Of a stretch of DNA of 64,000 bases, positions 37,431 to 49,176 are shown one piece after another. The notes under the pieces are model-generated. The model was given only the letters and a program-made list of their open reading frames with translations. It searched no databases and was not told the origin of the DNA. A program made the position numbers and the translations under genes. Location: NCBI RefSeq assembly GCF_900492205.1, contig NZ_UEYQ01000007.1, forward strand, positions 124,001 to 188,000. Reading direction: 5' to 3'. How positions within the stretch are numbered: position 1 is the stretch's first letter; each line of letters begins with the position of its first letter. The DNA comes from Ciceribacter sp. T2.26MG-112.2 (GTDB lineage: Bacteria > Pseudomonadota > Alphaproteobacteria > Rhizobiales > Rhizobiaceae).

Positions 37431-38681
37431 ATGAAATTCAATGCTCTCCGCGCCGGTTGCGCGGTCATCGCCCTGCTTGCCGCATCCAACGCCTATGCCG
37501 CTGCACAATGCACGGACGATGTCCGTGTGCTGGCGCAACCGCGCGACGGGCTGACACTGCTCGAAGACTATGTCGATGAGTTCGAGGAACTCTCGGGCGC
37601 CGGCTTTGAGATCAATTATCTCAACGAAAATGACCGCCGCGCGAAGTCGCAGGCCGACGCCTCAACCGTCGGCAGCTTCGACGTCTACTATGTCGATGAA
37701 GCCAATCTCGCGCTCTTTGCCTCGTCCGGCTGGATCGTGCCGCTCGACGGCTTCTATCCGACCGAATACGACTACGACGACTTCGACGCCGGTATGCGTG
37801 CTGCCGCCACCTATGACGGCAAGCAGTGGTTTGCGCCGATCCAGGGCGGCGGCGACCTGATGGTCTACCGCACGGATCTTCTGGAGAAGGCCGGCATTCA
37901 GCCGCCGAAGACATGGGATGAATATTTCGCCGCCGTCCAGAAGCTGCATGATCCCGACAACGGCATTTATGGCACGGCTCTGCGCGGCCAGCGCGGCTCG
38001 GGTGCCAATGTCTGGCGCTGGATGCCCTTCTTCAAGGCGAATGGCGGCGAGTGGTTCAAGGACGGCAAGCCGGCCTTCAACTCGGAAGCGGCCGTGAAGG
38101 CGACCGAGACCTATCTCGAGCTCTTCAAGTATTCGGCGCCTGGCACGCAGACTGGTTCCTGGGATGAATCGACCGGCGCCTTCCGTTCTGGCAAGGTTGC
38201 GATCATCATCGAATCCGCACCGCTCGGCGGCATGTCCGTGGACAAGGCGCAGAGCCAGGTCGCCGACAAGGTTGCCTTCTCCGTGCCGCCGTCGCCGCTG
38301 CCGGGTGGCGGTTATGCTCACGGCTTTGCAATCGCCTCCAAGGCCAATGCAACGGATGAGGAAAAGGCCTGCGCCGGCCTCTTCGTCGCCTGGGCAACCT
38401 CCAAGGAGCAGGAGGCCCGCCGCCTCGCCGCCGGTCAGCCGGGCGAACTGACCCGCACCAGCACCTATCAGAGCCCCGAATACGCCAAGACCTTTGGCCA
38501 GAACCTGGCGGATGCCATGGCGGCGACCGGTGAGAAGACCACCGTCACCTTCTGGCAGGATCCGCGCTGGCAGGAACTGGGCAACCAGTGGGGCATCATG
38601 CTCGAAGAGCTGATCACCGGCAGCCGCACCGACATCAAGGCGACGCTTGCCGAACTCGAAGCCTTTGCCGCCAAGCTCTAA
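37431..38681 (+). CDS. Polyol/sugar-binding protein of ABC transporter
   Basis: A 416-residue periplasmic binding protein (SBP_bac_1) with a signal peptide over residues 1-24 (ending AYAAA) and a mature domain starting CTDDVRVL. It has the GGGDLMVYRTDLLEKAGI and FRSGKVAIIIESAP signatures of polyol binders such as those for sorbitol or mannitol. ATG at 37431 follows GGGAGGAAATC. It is the first gene of a five-gene operon that ends with the ATPase. An intrinsic terminator directly after the gene (38703-38730) should reduce readthrough into the permeases. Confidence 0.9.
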   Translation: MKFNALRAGCAVIALLAASNAYAAAQCTDDVRVLAQPRDGLTLLEDYVDEFEELSGAGFEINYLNENDRRAKSQADASTVGSFDVYYVDEANLALFASSGWIVPLDGFYPTEYDYDDFDAGMRAAATYDGKQWFAPIQGGGDLMVYRTDLLEKAGIQPPKTWDEYFAAVQKLHDPDNGIYGTALRGQRGSGANVWRWMPFFKANGGEWFKDGKPAFNSEAAVKATETYLELFKYSAPGTQTGSWDESTGAFRSGKVAIIIESAPLGGMSVDKAQSQVADKVAFSVPPSPLPGGGYAHGFAIASKANATDEEKACAGLFVAWATSKEQEARRLAAGQPGELTRTSTYQSPEYAKTFGQNLADAMAATGEKTTVTFWQDPRWQELGNQWGIMLEELITGSRTDIKATLAELEAFAAKL

Positions 38682-38702
38682 GACCTCCCAAGCAGCCACC
38701 TT

Positions 38703-38730
38703 GGGCGCGTCTCGTGGCGCGCCCTTTTTT
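38703..38730 (+). terminator. Intrinsic terminator/attenuator after binding-protein gene
   Basis: GGGCGCG (38703-38709) and CGCGCCC (38718-38724) form a GC-rich stem with an eight-base loop, followed at once by six T residues (38725-38730). It lies 22 bases after the stop of the binding protein and 20 bases before the permease start, so it should act as a partial terminator that lowers permease relative to binding protein. Confidence 0.8.
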
Positions 38731-38749
38731 GCCCATTCGAGGATCTGCC

Positions 38750-39613
38750 ATGCGCCGCGGCCACTCGTTGCCTTACGTCTTTCTTGGGCCCACTCTGGGT
38801 ATCCTGATCATCCTGGCCCTGGTGCCGACCCTCTATGCGATCAACATATCGCTGCAAAACCGCACGCTCTCGGCGCCCGATGCAGACTATGTCTGGTTCG
38901 CCAATTATTTGGCACTGTTTTCCGATGCCCGCTTCCTGAATGCGCTCTGGGTGTCGTTCAAGTGGGAAATCATCAGCGTCACCGCGACCATGGTGACGGG
39001 GTTGGCGCTCGGAATTGCCATGTTCGAGGCGGCGAGCCCACGCATGCGCAATATGCTTTGCGTGCTCTTCATCATTCCGGTTCTCTTGCCACGTGTCTGC
39101 GCTGCCTTTGTCTGGAAGTTCGCCTTCCATCCGCTCTATGGCGCGCTGACCTGGCCGGTTCGTGAACTCACCGGCATCACGCCGGACATTCTCTCCACCC
39201 CGCTCGGCGCGCTTCTCGCTGTCGCCTTTGTCGATGTCTGGCAGTGGGGCCTGTTCTTTGCCGTCATCATCCTCAAGCTTCTGGAATCTCTGCCGCCGCA
39301 ACCTCTTGAAGCCGCACGCATCGATCGCGCGACGCGCTTTGAGATTCACCGTTTCGTGACGCTCCCGATGCTCAAAGCGCCGCTGATCAGCCTGCTGCTG
39401 GTCAAGGCCATCGAAAGCCTGCGCTCCTTTGACCTCGTCTATGTGATGACCCGCGGCGGTCCCGGCATCTCCACAGAGACGCTCGACATGTATGCCTATT
39501 CGCAAGGCTTCATCGAAGCCGGCAAAATCTCTTATGCCTCGTCCATGGCCGTCATCATGATGGTGCTCACCATCGTCACCTTCACCTTTACCTGGAAGAG
39601 GCTGAACCGATGA
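38750..39613 (+). CDS. Polyol ABC transporter permease (UgpA/MalF type)
   Basis: A 287-residue six-helix permease with EAA loop PLEAARIDRATRFEIHRFVTLP. ATG at 38750 (MRRGHSLPY) has a CGAGG site; the longer open frame begins inside the preceding gene and the terminator, so it is rejected. It forms the polyol channel together with the downstream permease, which overlaps by ATGA. Confidence 0.9.
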   Translation: MRRGHSLPYVFLGPTLGILIILALVPTLYAINISLQNRTLSAPDADYVWFANYLALFSDARFLNALWVSFKWEIISVTATMVTGLALGIAMFEAASPRMRNMLCVLFIIPVLLPRVCAAFVWKFAFHPLYGALTWPVRELTGITPDILSTPLGALLAVAFVDVWQWGLFFAVIILKLLESLPPQPLEAARIDRATRFEIHRFVTLPMLKAPLISLLLVKAIESLRSFDLVYVMTRGGPGISTETLDMYAYSQGFIEAGKISYASSMAVIMMVLTIVTFTFTWKRLNR

Positions 39614-40428
39614 AGCTCTCGACGCTTTTGCTCAAGCTTCTCTTAGCTGTCGCAGCCGCCCTCGTCGTGCTGCCGCTGCTGTGGACCTTGCTCAACGCCT
39701 TCAAGACAAATGCCGACCTTCTGGTGTCGACGCCGAAGCTCTTCTTCCAGCCGGTCTGGGACAATATGAGCTATGTGCTGAACCGCCGTTCGGTCGCCCG
39801 CGCACTCACCAATTCGCTGATCATCTGCTCGAGCGCGGTCGTACTCGGTGCCGTCCTCGGCGTTCCCGCGGCCTATGTGATCGCTCGGTTCAAGAACCGG
39901 ATCACGGCGGAAGCGCAATTTTTCGTACTGTCGCTGCGCTTCCTGCCACCCGTCGCGATCGCCATCCCAATGCTGGTCATCTGGCTCGGCCTCGATCTCT
40001 ACGACACCCATTTGTCGCTGATCGTCACCTATCTGATCGTGACCGTCTCGATCACCATCTGGCTGTCGGTGCCGGCCTTTGAGCGCGTCAGCCTTCATGT
40101 CGAGGAAGCCGCTCGCGTCGATGGCCTTGGGCCATACGCAACCTTCTTCCGCATCGCGCTGCCGATTGCCCGGTTCCAGGTGTTCGGCGCCATCGCCTTC
40201 TCCTTCGTGCTGGTCTGGAACGAGTTTCTCCTCGCCATGATGCTCACGACCTCGAAGGCAAAGACGCTGCCCATCATCGCCTCGGAGATGTCGCAGCTCG
40301 GCATGAATGTTCCCTGGGGCATCCTGAACGCTGCCGTCGTCCTTCTGTCTTTGCCGCCGCTGATCCTGCTCGGGGTCCTGGCCGGTGGCCTCAACGCCGC
40401 ATTTTCCAAGAAATCTGATCAAGGTTGA
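39610..40428 (+). CDS. Polyol ABC transporter permease (UgpE/MalG type)
   Basis: A 272-residue permease with about six membrane helices and an EAA loop [22 protein letters not shown]. It is coupled to the previous permease by ATGA overlap. Seven bases separate its stop from the polyol dehydrogenase gene, so the operon is continuous. Confidence 0.9.
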   Translation: MKLSTLLLKLLLAVAAALVVLPLLWTLLNAFKTNADLLVSTPKLFFQPVWDNMSYVLNRRSVARALTNSLIICSSAVVLGAVLGVPAAYVIARFKNRITAEAQFFVLSLRFLPPVAIAIPMLVIWLGLDLYDTHLSLIVTYLIVTVSITIWLSVPAFERVSLHVEEAARVDGLGPYATFFRIALPIARFQVFGAIAFSFVLVWNEFLLAMMLTTSKAKTLPIIASEMSQLGMNVPWGILNAAVVLLSLPPLILLGVLAGGLNAAFSKKSDQG

Positions 40429-40435
40429 TAGATCC

Positions 40436-41481
40436 ATGAAAGCACTTGTCCTCGAACGTGTCGGCGAACTCTCCCTGCGCGACATCGATCTGCCGCAGGC
40501 GATGGGAACGGACGACGTTCGCATCCGCATCCACACCGTCGGCGTCTGCGGCAGCGATGTGCATTATTACACCCATGGCCGCATCGGCGACTTCATCGTC
40601 AACGAGCCCATGGTTCTCGGTCATGAGGCCGCAGGAACCGTGGTCGAAGTGGGTGCGAACGTCACCCATCTGAAGCCTGGTGATCGGGTCTGCATGGAGC
40701 CCGGTATTCCGGATCCGAAGTCGCGCGCCTCGCGGCTCGGTCTCTACAATGTCGATCCCGCCGTCACCTTCTGGGCCACGCCGCCGGTGCATGGCGTGCT
40801 CTGCCCCGAGACGGTGCATCCGGCTAGTTTCACCTACAAATTGCCGGATAATGTCTCATTTGCAGAAGGTGCGATGGTCGAGCCTTTTGCGGTCGGCATG
40901 CAGGCGGCCGCCCGGGCGAAGATCACGCCCGGCGACACGGCTGTGGTCACCGGCTGCGGCACGATCGGCATCATGGTGGCGCTGGCCGCCCTTGCCGGCG
41001 GTTGCTCGCGCGTCCTGATCTCCGACATTTCCGAGACGAAGCTAAGGCTTGCGGAAAGCTATGGCGGCATCACGGGCGTCAATCTGAAAGAGGTCGATCT
41101 CATCGAGACGGTCAACAAGGCGACAGAAGGCTGGGGTGCCGATATCGTCTTTGAATGCTCAGGCGCGCCCGCCGCGATCCGCGATCTCTTCAAGCTCGTG
41201 CGTCCGGGTGGGACGGTGGTTCTTGTCGGCCTGCCGCCGGAACCCGTTGCCGTCGATCTCGCCGCTGCCTGCTTTCGCGAATGCCGCATCGAGACCGTAT
41301 TCCGCTACGCCAACGTCTTCGACCGGGCGCTGGCCCTGATTGCCGCCGGCAAGGTCGACCTCAAGCCTCTGGTTTCAGGTACCTACGGTTTCGAAAAATC
41401 CATCGCAGCCTTCAAGCGCGCGGCGGAAGGCCGGCCGGAAGATGTGAAGCTGCAAATCATCCTGGACGGGGAGGAGAACTG

Positions 41482-41482
<1 letters not shown>
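40436..41482 (+). CDS. Zinc-dependent polyol dehydrogenase (xylitol/sorbitol dehydrogenase type)
   Basis: A 348-residue medium-chain dehydrogenase. Catalytic zinc ligands are Cys in [10 protein letters not shown], His in [12 protein letters not shown] and the Glu after it; the usual structural-zinc cysteine cluster is absent, replaced by [14 protein letters not shown], which is typical of sorbitol/xylitol dehydrogenases. The NAD-binding loop is [14 protein letters not shown]. It oxidises an imported polyol to a ketose. The start at 40436 has only a weak AAGG site. The gene's TGA overlaps the next start (TGATG). The precise polyol is not determinable. Confidence 0.87.
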
Positions 41483-42527
<1,045 letters not shown>

Positions 42528-42531
<4 letters not shown>

Positions 42532-42851
42532 GATCGAGGCTGTCGGGTCGTTGGATCCAACGTCCCGTTCGCCCTGCACAATTCCTGTGGCGCAACCTGC
42601 CAGCAGAACCCCCCTCGAGTTGCGAGAATAGCATCGCCGGCCTTTGCGTCACTTCGCGGGCCGCCGTCTTGCAACTCCCCTATCTGTCCTTCCGGCGATA
42701 AAGCTTGCGGGTCGCGCGGGGCCATGATCCGTCGCTCTTCCGCCTTTCCCGCCCCGTAGTACCAGAGAGTGAGCTCGGTTTGGGCGCCGGCAGAAATGGC
42801 GAGCAAAGCAATTAGAACGCCGGCCGCGGCCGCAATGGCAGATCCGCACAT
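42528..42851 (-). pseudogene. Possible remnant of an ABC binding-protein gene (N-terminal end)
   Basis: ATG at 42851 follows a GGAGGACC site. The product begins MCGSAIAAAAGVLIALL, a credible signal peptide, then AQTELTLWYYGAGKAEE, the way many sugar-binding proteins begin. After that the sequence loses family character and stops at 108 residues. It may be a decayed binding-protein gene facing the polyol operon, or a chance open frame. The remaining bases up to 43000 show nothing. Confidence 0.3.
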
Positions 42852-43000
42852 CTCTTGGTCCTCCGCGAACCCCAAACCATCCAAGGAGCCGTTTGTCCAA
42901 GCCCAGGCACGATCAGTTCGGCCGCGAAGCCTTCGAGACTTCTACCGGCGACACGTCTGAAGCGATACGCTCTGGATTCGTCAACTCCTGAAACGACAGT

Positions 43001-44653
43001 TCAGACCTTGGGTTTGCGCTCACGCAGCCGGCTTTCGCGCAACATTCCGCTGTCGTCGAGAATGGGATGGGCGACGGAGACGAGGTGCGCATTGATACGC
43101 TTTAGGTCACGCAGCATGTCGAGATGAAGCGAACTCGTCTGCAGGCTCTCGGTGCGTCCGTCGCGAAGACGCTCCAGATGACGCTCAGCGGAAAGCTTTT
43201 CCGCCTTTCGCACATCGACCTTTATCTCCATCAGGCGTAGCGCCAGGTTTAGATCGCCGGTGACGATGATGGTCTGCGCCGCGCGCAGGTTTTCGATTGT
43301 CAGGTCGAAGAGGTTCTTGAGTTCCTGATATCCAGCATCAGAGAATTTCAGTCTGTTTGACACCTTCTTACGCACCTGCTCGCTCAGGCCCTTTTCGATG
43401 ATGTCGCCCACATGTTCGAGATTGATTGCATAGTCAATAATGGCGATCGAACGGCGGCCATTGTCGCCGTCGGCGCGTTCGCGGCCAAGCTTTGACAGGT
43501 AGACCTTCACGTCCTGCTGCAACCGGTCAACCCGCTTTTCCAACGCCTCAATCTCAGACAGCGGCGCCAGATCATTGTTCCTGAATGCGCTTTCGACCCT
43601 GACCAGCATTCGTTCGACCAGATCGCCAACGCCCAAGACTTCTCGCGTGGCGTTGGCCAGGGCCACCACCGGGGTTGAAAGCGCCTCCGGATCCAGGAAC
43701 TTTGGACCGGTGTCGGGATCTTCCTCTGCCGGGATCCAGCGCTTCATGGCGTCGGACAGCAGGCCGGAGAAGGGCCAGGCCAAGAGAGCAAGCGCCATGT
43801 TGAAGGCGAGATGCACATCGACCGGCAGGCCTTCCCGTTCAAACTGCAGCATCTCGAGGCCTTGCGCTGCGTAACTGACAAGCGGCAGGACGATCAGGCA
43901 TCCGACGGCGCGAACGACCAGGTTGCCGGTGGTGATCCGCCGCGCCGAAGCTGGGGCAGACAGCGTAGCCAGCACAGGCGGAACGGCGCCGCCGAGATTG
44001 GCACCAAGGATCAGAACGATGATGAGCTCGGTCGACAGGATGCCGGTCGAGGCGAGCGAGAGAACCAGCACGACAACTGCAAGGCTCGACGAGGAGATGA
44101 TGGCGAGACCCGCGGTCAACGCAAGTGCCACGGGCCAGGCGCCGCCAAGCAGCTTGATGAAGGCCGCGAGAGCGGGAGAATCGCGCATGGGCTCGGTGGC
44201 AGCCGAGAGCAGGTGGAGCGACAGGAGCATCAGCCCAATGCCGATCAACGCCGCGCCGCCCCCCTTGCGCGCAGTTGCGCCGCTCTTCTGGAGTGCGACG
44301 CCTCCGAGGATCAACAGCGGCGACAGCCATTCGATGCCGGTTGCGACGATCCAAGCGGTGACGGCCGTGCCGACGTTAGCGCCAAGCAGCACGATCTGCG
44401 CCATGCGGGCGCGGATCAGGTCGCGCTCGACGAAGGATGCAACGGTCAAGGCGGTGGCCGTGGAGCTCTGCAGTGCGATCGTGGCAAAGAAGCCGGAAAT
44501 GAAGGAGCGCAGACCACTTTGCGTGCCAGAGGCAAGCCCGGTCCGCAGCTTGGTTCCGAAGGCACGGGTAACGCCGTCCTTCACCTGGGCCAGCCCGAAG
44601 AGCAACAAGGCTACCGCGCCAAAGAGATTGATGATGACGATCGTCGATTGCAT
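43001..44653 (-). CDS. Na/Pi cotransporter family protein with PhoU-like domain
   Basis: A 550-residue protein. The N-terminal half holds two inverted-repeat Na/Pi-cotransporter units with the Q-S-S-T signatures (ALQSSTATALTV and SSSSLAVVVLVLS) and GANVGTAVTAW/GANLGGAVPP. The C-terminal 200 residues form helical PhoU-like repeats. It probably moves phosphate with sodium, and the PhoU region may regulate it. ATG at 44653 is used, as the upstream TTG is weak. It lies near the ugp operon, another phosphorus uptake route. Confidence 0.88.
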   Translation of the reverse strand: MQSTIVIINLFGAVALLLFGLAQVKDGVTRAFGTKLRTGLASGTQSGLRSFISGFFATIALQSSTATALTVASFVERDLIRARMAQIVLLGANVGTAVTAWIVATGIEWLSPLLILGGVALQKSGATARKGGGAALIGIGLMLLSLHLLSAATEPMRDSPALAAFIKLLGGAWPVALALTAGLAIISSSSLAVVVLVLSLASTGILSTELIIVLILGANLGGAVPPVLATLSAPASARRITTGNLVVRAVGCLIVLPLVSYAAQGLEMLQFEREGLPVDVHLAFNMALALLAWPFSGLLSDAMKRWIPAEEDPDTGPKFLDPEALSTPVVALANATREVLGVGDLVERMLVRVESAFRNNDLAPLSEIEALEKRVDRLQQDVKVYLSKLGRERADGDNGRRSIAIIDYAINLEHVGDIIEKGLSEQVRKKVSNRLKFSDAGYQELKNLFDLTIENLRAAQTIIVTGDLNLALRLMEIKVDVRKAEKLSAERHLERLRDGRTESLQTSSLHLDMLRDLKRINAHLVSVAHPILDDSGMLRESRLRERKPKV

Positions 44654-45003
44654 TTCCGATTCCAATCGTCTGGCAGGGTAAAATCAGCCGCCGGCTAACT
44701 AAATATGTCCTATCCGCCGGATAATGAAAGGTGCTTTGCGGGAATTCACGCCCGTGCTGGATTCGCATGTCGAGATCGAGATCAACGTTGCCCGCAAGCC
44801 CGAAGAAGCTGCCCGCCAGGCATAGGTTGATCGCCTAGTTTCGGCTCACACATCACCGGCATCGATGAAGATGCCTTCGTCGGGAAGACGTCTGCGATCA
44901 GGACACAGGCCAGGATCAAGTCGACGACTTCCTCCGCAACCAGACATGAAAAGGCCCGGGCCACGGCCAGGATTTTCGCCTCTCCGTCCCCCGCTTTGCC
45001 AGG
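44654..45003. other. Gene-poor stretch with scattered coding-like fragments
   Basis: No intact gene is seen in these 350 bases. A plus-strand ATG near 44724 reads about 33 codons (ending EEAARQA) and another frame near 44850 reads HITGIDEDAF, which faintly recalls OsmC-type proteins. Neither is supported by a full domain, so they are left uncalled. Confidence 0.4.
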
Positions 45004-46056
45004 TCAGACAAGGCGCTTGCCGGTTTCATCGAACATGTGGATGTTAGAATGGGCAGCCGCGATGCGAATGGTCTCGCCGATGCCGATGCGCGAGCGACCC
45101 GGCACGCGAAAGACGATCGGGCTGCCATCGGCGAGCGAGGCATGGACATAGCTCTCAGCTCCTACCAGCTCCACCGCGTCGACCTGCACCTGCCCCGAGA
45201 AGTCCGAGGGGGAGTTTTCATCGGCAATCACGATGTCCTCGGGGCGGATGCCGACGGTATCGACACTCGTCGCAACGCCGGAATTCGTAGCGAGCACCCA
45301 GCCACTGCCCTCAACCGCCTTGCGCTTCAGGAGGTTCATCGACGGAGAGCCGATGAAGGTGGCGACAAAGGTAGAGGCTGGCCGCTCGTAAAGCTCGATC
45401 GGCGTGCCAACCTGCTCGATGCGCCCGCCGTTCAGCACCACCAGCCGATCGGCGAGCGTCATGGCCTCCATCTGGTCATGGGTGACGTAGACGCTGGTTG
45501 TGGCGAGCGACCTCTGCAGTCTGCGGATCTCGACGCGCATCTGCACCCGGAGCTTGGCGTCGAGGTTGGACAGCGGCTCGTCGAAGAGGAAGGCCGCGGG
45601 CTTGCGGACAATCGCCCGGCCCATGGCCACGCGCTGACGCTGGCCGCCCGACAGCTGGCGCGGTTTGCGCTCCAGGAACTGCTCGATCTCAAGCGCAGTC
45701 GCGGCTTCCGAGACCCGCCGGTCGATCTCATCCTTGGGCGTGTTGCGGTTTTTGAGACCGTAGGACAGGTTCTGCCTGACGGTCATGTGCGGGTAGAGCG
45801 CATAGTTTTGGAAGACCATGGCGATGTCGCGCTCGGCCGGTTCCAGATTGTTGATGACGCGGCCACCCAGCACGATCTGTCCGGAGGAGATCCCCTCGAG
45901 GCCGGCGATCATGCGCAACAGGGTAGATTTTCCGCAGCCCGAGGGACCGACGAGTACGATCATCTCACCGTCGGCGATATGCAGCGACACACCCTTGATT
46001 GCTTCAATATTGCCGCCATAGACCTTGCGGACATCCTTGAGTTCAATTTCGGCCAT
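45004..46056 (-). CDS. ugpC: sn-Glycerol-3-phosphate ABC transporter ATP-binding protein UgpC
   Basis: A 350-residue CUT1 ATPase with Walker [10 protein letters not shown] (about 36-44), signature LSGGQRQRV, Walker [12 protein letters not shown] and the TOBE region with SPSMNLL. The gene order ugpB-A-E-C on this strand identifies it as UgpC; alone it could be any sugar ATPase. Its ATG overlaps the ugpE stop by one base (TAATG). It is the last gene of the operon. Confidence 0.9.
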   Translation of the reverse strand: MAEIELKDVRKVYGGNIEAIKGVSLHIADGEMIVLVGPSGCGKSTLLRMIAGLEGISSGQIVLGGRVINNLEPAERDIAMVFQNYALYPHMTVRQNLSYGLKNRNTPKDEIDRRVSEAATALEIEQFLERKPRQLSGGQRQRVAMGRAIVRKPAAFLFDEPLSNLDAKLRVQMRVEIRRLQRSLATTSVYVTHDQMEAMTLADRLVVLNGGRIEQVGTPIELYERPASTFVATFIGSPSMNLLKRKAVEGSGWVLATNSGVATSVDTVGIRPEDIVIADENSPSDFSGQVQVDAVELVGAESYVHASLADGSPIVFRVPGRSRIGIGETIRIAAAHSNIHMFDETGKRLV

Positions 46057-46904
46057 TATTTTTCAGTCTCCACAAGACCTTTGACGAACCAGCGCTGCAT
46101 CAGCACGACGACCAGGACGGGCGGGATGATGGCGAGGATCGCGGTAACCATGACGTAGTTCCACGGCGTGGACGCGTCGGTGAAATCGACCATGCGCCGC
46201 AGCCCGATGATGATCGTGTTCATCTCCGCGTCATTGGTGACGAGGAGCGGCCAGAGGTACTGGGTCCAGCCGTAGATGAAGAGGATCACAAAGAGCGCAG
46301 CGATATTGGTCTTCGAAAGGGGCAGGAGGATATCCTTCATGAAGCGGAACGGACCGGCATTGTCGAGACGGGCTGCTTCCACCATTTCTCCCGGGATGGT
46401 CAGGAAGAACTGGCGGAAGAGGAAGGTCGCGGTCGCAGAGGCCATGAGCGGCAAGGTCAGGCCGGCATAGCTGTCGAGAAGCCCGAGATCGACGATCACC
46501 TTATAGGTCGGCAGGATGCGGACCTCCACCGGCAGCATCAGGGTGATGAATATCATCCAGAAGAAGCCCATCCGGAACGGGAATCGGAAGAACACGATTG
46601 CGAAGGCGGACAGGAAAGAGATGACGATCTTGCCGACCGCGATCGCCATCGCGACCACGAAGGTGTTGAAGAGCAGCCGCTCGAGACTGACGCCTACGAC
46701 CTGCTCGACGCCGCCGGAGAGCGCGCCGGAATAGTTTTCGATGAACTGGTCGCCCGGAAGAAGCGACATGGGCGGGCGGATGATGTCGATCGACGACATC
46801 GTCGAGGCAATGAAGGTATAATAGATCGGAAAGGCCACGACGATGATGCCGAGCACCAGCAAGAGATGGCCGAGGAGTGTCGCAACGGGGCGGTTTTCAA
46901 TCAT
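46056..46904 (-). CDS. ugpE: sn-Glycerol-3-phosphate ABC transporter permease UgpE
   Basis: A 282-residue permease with six predicted helices and a [26 protein letters not shown] contact loop. It follows ugpA with a nine-base gap. With UgpA it forms the glycerol-3-phosphate channel. The start [10 protein letters not shown] is the only sensible one. Confidence 0.9.
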   Translation of the reverse strand: MIENRPVATLLGHLLLVLGIIVVAFPIYYTFIASTMSSIDIIRPPMSLLPGDQFIENYSGALSGGVEQVVGVSLERLLFNTFVVAMAIAVGKIVISFLSAFAIVFFRFPFRMGFFWMIFITLMLPVEVRILPTYKVIVDLGLLDSYAGLTLPLMASATATFLFRQFFLTIPGEMVEAARLDNAGPFRFMKDILLPLSKTNIAALFVILFIYGWTQYLWPLLVTNDAEMNTIIIGLRRMVDFTDASTPWNYVMVTAILAIIPPVLVVVLMQRWFVKGLVETEK

Positions 46905-46913
46905 GACCGGACC

Positions 46914-47795
46914 TCAACCATAGTGAACCTTCTTCTCCACAAAGCGGAACTGGAAGGCCGTCAATGCAATGACGATGATCATCAGCACAACCGACTGGGC
47001 CGCCGACGAGCCGAGGTTCAGGTTCACGAAGCCGTCATTGTACACCTTGTAGACCAGCGTCTCGGTCGCCTTGGCCGGGCCGCCGCCGGTGACGGCGTGG
47101 ATGATGCCGAACGTATCGAAGAAGGCGTAGACCGTGTTGACCACGAGGAGGAAGAATGTGGTCGGCGCCAACAGCGGGAAGACGATTGTCCAGAACCGTC
47201 GTGCACCCCTGGCTCCGTCGATGGCCGCGGCCTCCAGAAGCGACTTCGGGATAGCCTGCAAGCCGGCGACGAAGAACAGGAAATTGTAGCTGATCTGCTT
47301 CCATGCGGCGGCCGCGACCACCAGCGTCATGGCCTGGTTTCCGTCGAGCAGCGGGTCCCACATGATGCCGTTGCGGCGAAGCAGGTAGGCGAAAGTCCCC
47401 ATGGCGGGGTTGAACATGAAGAGCCACAGCATGCCGGCCACCGCAGGCGCTACGGCATAAGGAATGATCAAGAATGTGCGATAGAAGCCACGGCCGCGGA
47501 CAACGAGATCCGCAGCCGTTGCCAGAAAGAGGGCCGTGCCCATGGCCACGGCTGCCGTCAGGACGCTGAAGACGACCGTCACCTGCAGCGAATGCAGATA
47601 GTTCGGGTCGGAGAAGATCGCCTGGAAGTTAGCCAGACCGACGAAGGCGCTGCGCAACCCGAACGGGTCCTCGCGCATGGCAGACTGATATAGAGCCTGA
47701 CTTGCCGGCCAGAAGAAGAAGATCACCGTCAGGATAATCTGCGGCGCGACCAGGAAATAGGGAAGTATCTTATTGGGAAAGACGACGTTCTGCAC
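46914..47795 (-). CDS. ugpA: sn-Glycerol-3-phosphate ABC transporter permease UgpA
   Basis: A 293-residue permease. GTG at 47795 ([19 protein letters not shown]) matches the UgpA N-terminus and has GCGAGGG nine bases upstream; the longer open frame would start inside ugpB and the stem-loop region, so it is rejected. The contact loop is [25 protein letters not shown] stem-loop at 47824-47847 precedes the gene. Confidence 0.88.
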   Translation of the reverse strand: MQNVVFPNKILPYFLVAPQIILTVIFFFWPASQALYQSAMREDPFGLRSAFVGLANFQAIFSDPNYLHSLQVTVVFSVLTAAVAMGTALFLATAADLVVRGRGFYRTFLIIPYAVAPAVAGMLWLFMFNPAMGTFAYLLRRNGIMWDPLLDGNQAMTLVVAAAAWKQISYNFLFFVAGLQAIPKSLLEAAAIDGARGARRFWTIVFPLLAPTTFFLLVVNTVYAFFDTFGIIHAVTGGGPAKATETLVYKVYNDGFVNLNLGSSAAQSVVLMIIVIALTAFQFRFVEKKVHYG

Positions 47796-47823
47796 AGCAA
47801 ATGCCCTCGCCGGGATGAAAAGA

Positions 47824-47847
47824 CCGCCCGGACATCGGTCCGGGCGG
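47824..47847 (-). terminator. Stem-loop with U-rich tail between ugpB and ugpA
   Basis: CCGCCCGGAC (47824-47833) and GTCCGGGCGG (47838-47847) pair perfectly around a four-base loop. On the minus strand TCTTTTC follows, so it is a partial terminator in the 70-base spacer between ugpB and ugpA. Confidence 0.7.
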
Positions 47848-47865
47848 CGTTGCGAGCGCGTTCTG

Positions 47866-49176
47866 TTAGTTGCCGAGCGCCTGCTGGATGGCGGCGTTAC
47901 CACGCTCGACGGCCTTGTCGAGTGCTGCCTTGGCATCCTGTTGGCCTGACAGCATGGACTCGAATTCCTCGTTCATGATGTCGCGGACCTGCGGCAGGTT
48001 GATGAGACGTACACCCTTTGAGTTCTCGGTGGGTGCCTTGCCCATCATCTGCTGGATTGGCGTCTCACGGCCCGGGTTCTTCTCATAGAAGCCGGAGTCC
48101 TTGGTGGCCTTGTATGCCTCCATGGTGACGGGCAAGTAGCCGGAGACCTGGTGCAGACGGGCCTGGACTTCCGTCTGCGAAAGGAAATTGAAGAACTCGG
48201 CGATGCCCTTGTATTCTTCGTCGCTCTTGCCGCCAAAGACCCAGAGGCTGGCGCCGCCGGGGATGGTATTTTGTGGACGGCCGTCACCTTCGTAATATGG
48301 CAACTGGCCGATGCCATAGTTCATGCCGCTCTTGACGATATCGCCGAGCCCACCTGAAGACTCGGTCAGGATGGCGCATTCGCCGGAGAGGAAGAGGTTC
48401 TTGGCTTCAGAGGTCCTGCCGCCGTAACGGAAGACGCCTTCCTTGGCGAGGTCGGCAATCGACTGGAAGTGCTGGACAAATTCAGGCGAATTGAACTTCA
48501 GCTCGACATCGGTGTCCGCGAGGCCATTCTCGTTGTTGGCGTAGGACAGGTTGTTCCAGGCGGCAAAGTTCTCGGTCTGGATCCAGGTCAGCCACGTCGA
48601 CGTGTAGCCACACTCCGCGGCACCGCTCGTCTTGATCTTGCGGGCGGCCTCCCAGACTTGCGGCCATGTCTTCGGCGGGTTGTTGACATCCAGTCCCGCC
48701 TTCTCGAAGAGGTCCTTGTTGTAAAAGAGTATCGGCGAGGACGAGTTGTACGGGAAGGACAGCATGGTGCCGTCAGGCTTGGAGTAATAGGCCACGATGC
48801 CGGCCAGGTACTTGGCCTTGTCGAAGGTGTAACCACCCTTCTCGAGCACTTCGGCGACCGGCATGACTGCGCCTTCGGCACCCATCATTACGCCGGTACC
48901 GACGTCGAAGACCTGAATGATCGCCGGTGTCTGCTTGGCGCGGAACGCCGCGATGCCGGCATTGAGGGTTTCCGGATAGGTACCCTTGAAGACGGGCACA
49001 ATCTTGTAGTCGCTCTGCGTCTCGTTGAATTCCTTCGCCAGCGTGTCCACGACCTCGTTGTTGGCGCCGGTCATGGCGTGCCACCACTGCAGTTCCGTCA
49101 CTGCAAGCGCGCTCGACGCCCAAAGAAGCGACATGCTGGCTGCGACTGCCGAAAGAGCGATAATTTTCGTGGACAT
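47866..49176 (-). CDS. ugpB: sn-Glycerol-3-phosphate-binding protein UgpB
   Basis: A 436-residue periplasmic protein. Its signal peptide covers residues 1-24 (ending SSALA), then comes [12 protein letters not shown], the UgpB hallmark, and later [15 protein letters not shown] and [13 protein letters not shown] at 49176 follows GGGAGGAAACC; a longer open frame to 49425 is untranslated leader. It captures glycerol-3-phosphate and its diesters. As a Pho-regulon gene in many bacteria it may be phosphate controlled, but only weak half-sites resembling a PHO box were seen upstream (near 49290-49345). Confidence 0.92.
   Translation of the reverse strand: MSTKIIALSAVAASMSLLWASSALAVTELQWWHAMTGANNEVVDTLAKEFNETQSDYKIVPVFKGTYPETLNAGIAAFRAKQTPAIIQVFDVGTGVMMGAEGAVMPVAEVLEKGGYTFDKAKYLAGIVAYYSKPDGTMLSFPYNSSSPILFYNKDLFEKAGLDVNNPPKTWPQVWEAARKIKTSGAAECGYTSTWLTWIQTENFAAWNNLSYANNENGLADTDVELKFNSPEFVQHFQSIADLAKEGVFRYGGRTSEAKNLFLSGECAILTESSGGLGDIVKSGMNYGIGQLPYYEGDGRPQNTIPGGASLWVFGGKSDEEYKGIAEFFNFLSQTEVQARLHQVSGYLPVTMEAYKATKDSGFYEKNPGRETPIQQMMGKAPTENSKGVRLINLPQVRDIMNEEFESMLSGQQDAKAALDKAVERGNAAIQQALGN

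Noticed and set aside
44826-44960. OsmC-like fragment (HITGIDEDAF) on the plus strand
   Set aside because: Only about ten residues resemble the family; the conserved cysteine region is missing, so it is not called.
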